Shown here: in pieces, positions 61,684 to 64,000 of the stretch
Numbering within the stretch: the stretch's first letter is position 1
Layout of the letters: every line of letters begins with the position of its first letter
Assembly: GCF_001428545.1 (NCBI RefSeq)
Contig: NZ_LMHZ01000002.1
Coordinates: 63,662-127,661, forward strand
Direction: 5' to 3'
DNA: 64,000 bases
Source: Noviherbaspirillum sp. Root189
GTDB taxonomy: Bacteria > Pseudomonadota > Gammaproteobacteria > Burkholderiales > Burkholderiaceae_D
Program-made: the position numbers and the translations under genes
Notes under the pieces: model-generated
Databases searched by the model: none
What the model saw: only the letters and a program-made list of their open reading frames with translations
Told to the model about the DNA's origin: nothing

Positions 61684-62594
61684 TCGCGGTGCACCAGGAA
61701 ATCGGAATATAGCCGGGCTTCCGCGCTGCCGGGTTCCGGTGTCCAGTCATAACGCCATTTCACGACCGGCGGCATGGACATCAGGATCGATTCGGTCCGA
61801 CCGCCGGACTGCAGCCCGAACAGTGTGCCGCGATCATAGACCAGGTTGAATTCAACATAGCGCCCACGCCGGTAGGCCTGGAAATCGCGTTCGCGTTCGC
61901 CATAAGGCATATCCTTGCGTTTGTTCAGGATGGGCACATAGGCATCGATAAAGCGGTCGCCTACGCTTTTGATCATGGCAAAGCTTTGTTCCAGCCCGAG
62001 TTCGTGGAAATCATCGAAAAAGATGCCGCCCACGCCGCGTGCTTCCTTGCGGTGCTTGAGATAAAAGTAGTCGTCACACCATTTCTTGAAGCGCGGATGC
62101 AGATCGTCGCCGAACGGTGCCAGCGCATCATGGCAAGCCTGGTGAAAATGCTTCGCATCTTCTTCAAAGCCGTAATACGGTGTCAGATCCATGCCGCCGC
62201 CGAACCACCATACCGGTTCCTTGCCTTCGGCGCTGGCGATAAAGAAACGTACATTCATGTGAACGGTCGGCGCATACGGATTGCGCGGATGCAGCACCAG
62301 CGACACACCCATCGCTTCCCATGCACGGCCAGCCAGTTCAGGGCGATTCGCCGCCGCACTGGGAGGCAACGTGGTACCGCTCACATGCGAAAAGCCAACG
62401 CCGCCACGTTCGAGCACATGACCTTCCTCGAGGATGCGCGAAATGCCGCCGCCCGCGATCGGGCCTTCGCCATGCGGGCGCTGCCATTGGTCGAAGAGGA
62501 AGCTTTTGCCGTCGACCTGCTCGATCGCCGCAACGATTCTGGCTTGCAAATCCAGCAGGTAAGTCTTGACGTCAGTGGAAGTAATAGTGGTCAC
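61674..62594 (-). CDS. hemF: Oxygen-dependent coproporphyrinogen III oxidase
   Basis: A 306-residue HemF that converts coproporphyrinogen III to protoporphyrinogen IX with O2. It has [52 protein letters not shown] and [10 protein letters not shown], all family signatures with the conserved His and Asp. A GTG at 62594 is the best start by length; the upstream frame to 62750 looks non-coding. A weak ribosome site precedes it. Confidence 0.93.
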   Translation of the reverse strand: MTTITSTDVKTYLLDLQARIVAAIEQVDGKSFLFDQWQRPHGEGPIAGGGISRILEEGHVLERGGVGFSHVSGTTLPPSAAANRPELAGRAWEAMGVSLVLHPRNPYAPTVHMNVRFFIASAEGKEPVWWFGGGMDLTPYYGFEEDAKHFHQACHDALAPFGDDLHPRFKKWCDDYFYLKHRKEARGVGGIFFDDFHELGLEQSFAMIKSVGDRFIDAYVPILNKRKDMPYGERERDFQAYRRGRYVEFNLVYDRGTLFGLQSGGRTESILMSMPPVVKWRYDWTPEPGSAEARLYSDFLVHREWV

Positions 62595-62882
62595 GATATT
62601 ATTATGGAGTGTCCTGTTTATCGCCGGGTCGCGGCGCGCAAGCTGAGAATGTGGATGGTTTGGCGCACAGCACCGTTGCGAATGCCATCTTGCCGCCTGT
62701 TTGCATGCCAGGGCCAGGGCAACACCCAGGCCATCCGGGACGATACGCAATTCCCGGGAAACTCATGATGCTTCCGACCGGTTTGGCCGGATTATTCATT
62801 GCTGATTCGTTACGATGATGCAGTGCTGCGGTGTGACGTTGGCCGGTCAGGAAACATTCATCAGACCGGCCGGACGCGATGT

Positions 62883-64000
62883 TTATCCGTGCCGCTTCAG
62901 TGCGCGCCAGCCGATATCACGACGGAATTGCGCCCCGTCAAAATGGATCTGGTCCACGACGTCGTATGCATTCTTTTGCGCCATGCGCACATTGTCGCCA
63001 AGACCGACTACGCACAGCACACGGCCGCCCGAAGTCATCAGCTTGCCGTCCGCTATCGTTGTTCCGGCATGGAAGGTCACGCATTCCGGATTTTCCGCCG
63101 GGATGCCCGAAATCACGTCACCTTTGCGCGGCGCATCCGGATAACCGGCCGCGGCCATCACGACGCCGAGTGCTGTGCGACGATCCCACTCCAGTTCGAT
63201 CTGGTCCAGTGTACCGTTGACCGCATGTTCCATCACGCTCACCAGATCAGTCTTGAGACGCGCCATGATCGGCTGGGTTTCGGGATCGCCCATGCGGCAA
63301 TTGAATTCCAGCGTTCTCGGGTTGCCCTTGGCATCGATCATCAGGCCTGCGTACAGGAAGCCGGTGAACGGAATACCGTCCTTGCTCATGCCCAGCACAG
63401 TCGGGTTGATGATCTCGCGCATGATGCGCGCGTGCAGCGAAGGCGTCACGATCGGCGCGGGCGAATACGCACCCATGCCGCCGGTATTCGGACCTTCATC
63501 ATTGTCCTTCAGGCGCTTGTGGTCCTGGCTGGTCGCCAGCGGCAGCACATGCTTGCCGTCAACCATGACGATGAAGCTGGCCTCTTCGCCGGCAAGGAAT
63601 TCCTCGATCACAACGCGTGCGCCCGCATCCCCCAGCTTGTTGTCGGACAGCATCATGTCGACAGCGGCATGCGCTTCATCGATTGTCATGGCAACGACCA
63701 CGCCTTTGCCGGCCGCCAGTCCATCCGCCTTGATGACGATTGGTGCACCCTTTTGCAGGATGTACTTGCGCGCGGCCTGCGGATCGGAAAACGTCTGATA
63801 ATCGGCGGTCGGAATACGGTGACGCTTCATGAAGGCCTTGGCGAAGTCCTTCGAGCTTTCGAGTTGTGCCGCTTCTTTGGTCGGGCCGAAAATCTTCAGG
63901 CCTTGCTCGCGGAAGATATTGACAATGCCAGCCGCCAGCGGGACTTCGGGGCCCACCACGGTTAGCGCGATGTTTTCCTTGATCGCAAACTGCGCGAGCC
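62883..64000 (-). CDS. purD: Phosphoribosylamine-glycine ligase (5' end outside window)
   Basis: The frame is open to the right edge, so about the last 372 residues of a usual 420-430 are present. PurD makes GAR in purine synthesis using ATP. The N-terminal part continues past the edge (ENIALTVVGPEVPLAAGIV is visible), the ATP-grasp domain covers GAPIVIKADGLAAGKGVVVA, EEFLAGEEASFIVMVDG and MGAYSPAPIV, and the C-terminal LEFNCRMGDPETQPIMARLK holds the Mg ligands. It is about 290 bases upstream of hemF and in the same direction. Confidence 0.95.
   Translation of the reverse strand, partial: LAQFAIKENIALTVVGPEVPLAAGIVNIFREQGLKIFGPTKEAAQLESSKDFAKAFMKRHRIPTADYQTFSDPQAARKYILQKGAPIVIKADGLAAGKGVVVAMTIDEAHAAVDMMLSDNKLGDAGARVVIEEFLAGEEASFIVMVDGKHVLPLATSQDHKRLKDNDEGPNTGGMGAYSPAPIVTPSLHARIMREIINPTVLGMSKDGIPFTGFLYAGLMIDAKGNPRTLEFNCRMGDPETQPIMARLKTDLVSVMEHAVNGTLDQIELEWDRRTALGVVMAAAGYPDAPRKGDVISGIPAENPECVTFHAGTTIADGKLMTSGGRVLCVVGLGDNVRMAQKNAYDVVDQIHFDGAQFRRDIGWRALKRHG

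Overview
The window looks like chromosome of a beta-proteobacterium of the order Burkholderiales, most likely Oxalobacteraceae-like (Herbaspirillum/Noviherbaspirillum/Collimonas type). The reasons are the housekeeping block purD-hemF-nadD-rsfS-rlmH-maf-rng at the right end, a Burkholderia-type porin ending in Phe, a DUF3182-like protein beside an alpha/beta hydrolase, and moderately high GC with strong use of GGC/CTG/ATC codons. Species cannot be fixed from sequence reading alone. No rRNA, tRNA or CRISPR was seen.

Layout. 1-8.1 kb: general genes (hydrolase, OsmC peroxiredoxin, a small heat-shock protein with a clear sigma-32 promoter, AI-2E-type permease, M48 lipoprotein protease, CYTH-CHAD protein, thioesterase-like protein). 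8.2-9.1 kb: a type II lumazine synthase under an FMN riboswitch. 9.2-20.2 kb: a purine/ureide catabolic region covering urate to allantoate and beyond (puuD, hiuH, NCS2 permease, puuE, uraD, porin, allC-like), with two FCD-type GntR regulators, a shared TTGTNNACAA operator-like palindrome and an unexpected MIO-type ammonia-lyase co-directional with allC. 20.3-24.5 kb: a CHASE-PAS-GGDEF-EAL protein, a Cys/His-rich copper-binding-type protein, a 176 bp MITE-like palindrome and a hotdog thioesterase. 24.5-29.2 kb: a LysR regulator divergent from a fused indolepyruvate:ferredoxin oxidoreductase. 30-36 kb: a Nth-like glycosylase, then a five-gene operon for a tungsten/molybdenum aldehyde oxidoreductase (ferredoxin subunit, catalytic subunit, FAD subunit, MoaD-like protein, small partner). 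36-41.2 kb: a hybrid sensor kinase coupled by TAATG overlap to a SenB-type glycosyltransferase, divergent from a SenA/EgtB-type enzyme (selenoneine biosynthesis type) and a DUF2237 gene. 41-50.4 kb: an Nramp-like transporter, LLM oxidoreductase, an old-yellow-enzyme/TetR pair with matching operators, a fluoride-type CLC, an amidase and a GNAT enzyme.

50.4-54.6 kb is an accessory island that reads as an integron-integrase-less cassette cluster (CALIN): four small genes all on the minus strand, attC-type recombination sites between or after some of them, and an IS1182-type element inserted exactly inside one attC with a 3 bp AAC duplication. Removing the IS rebuilds a complete attC. Similar 19-20 bp sequences flank the island. 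54.6-57.3 kb is a modA-mop-modB-modC molybdate uptake operon, which could feed the aldehyde oxidoreductase cofactor. The last 7 kb is the housekeeping block.

The genes suggest a soil or plant-associated organism with organic nitrogen (purine) and aromatic amino-acid/aldehyde oxidation, electrophile, fluoride and heat stress defence, and selenium metabolism.
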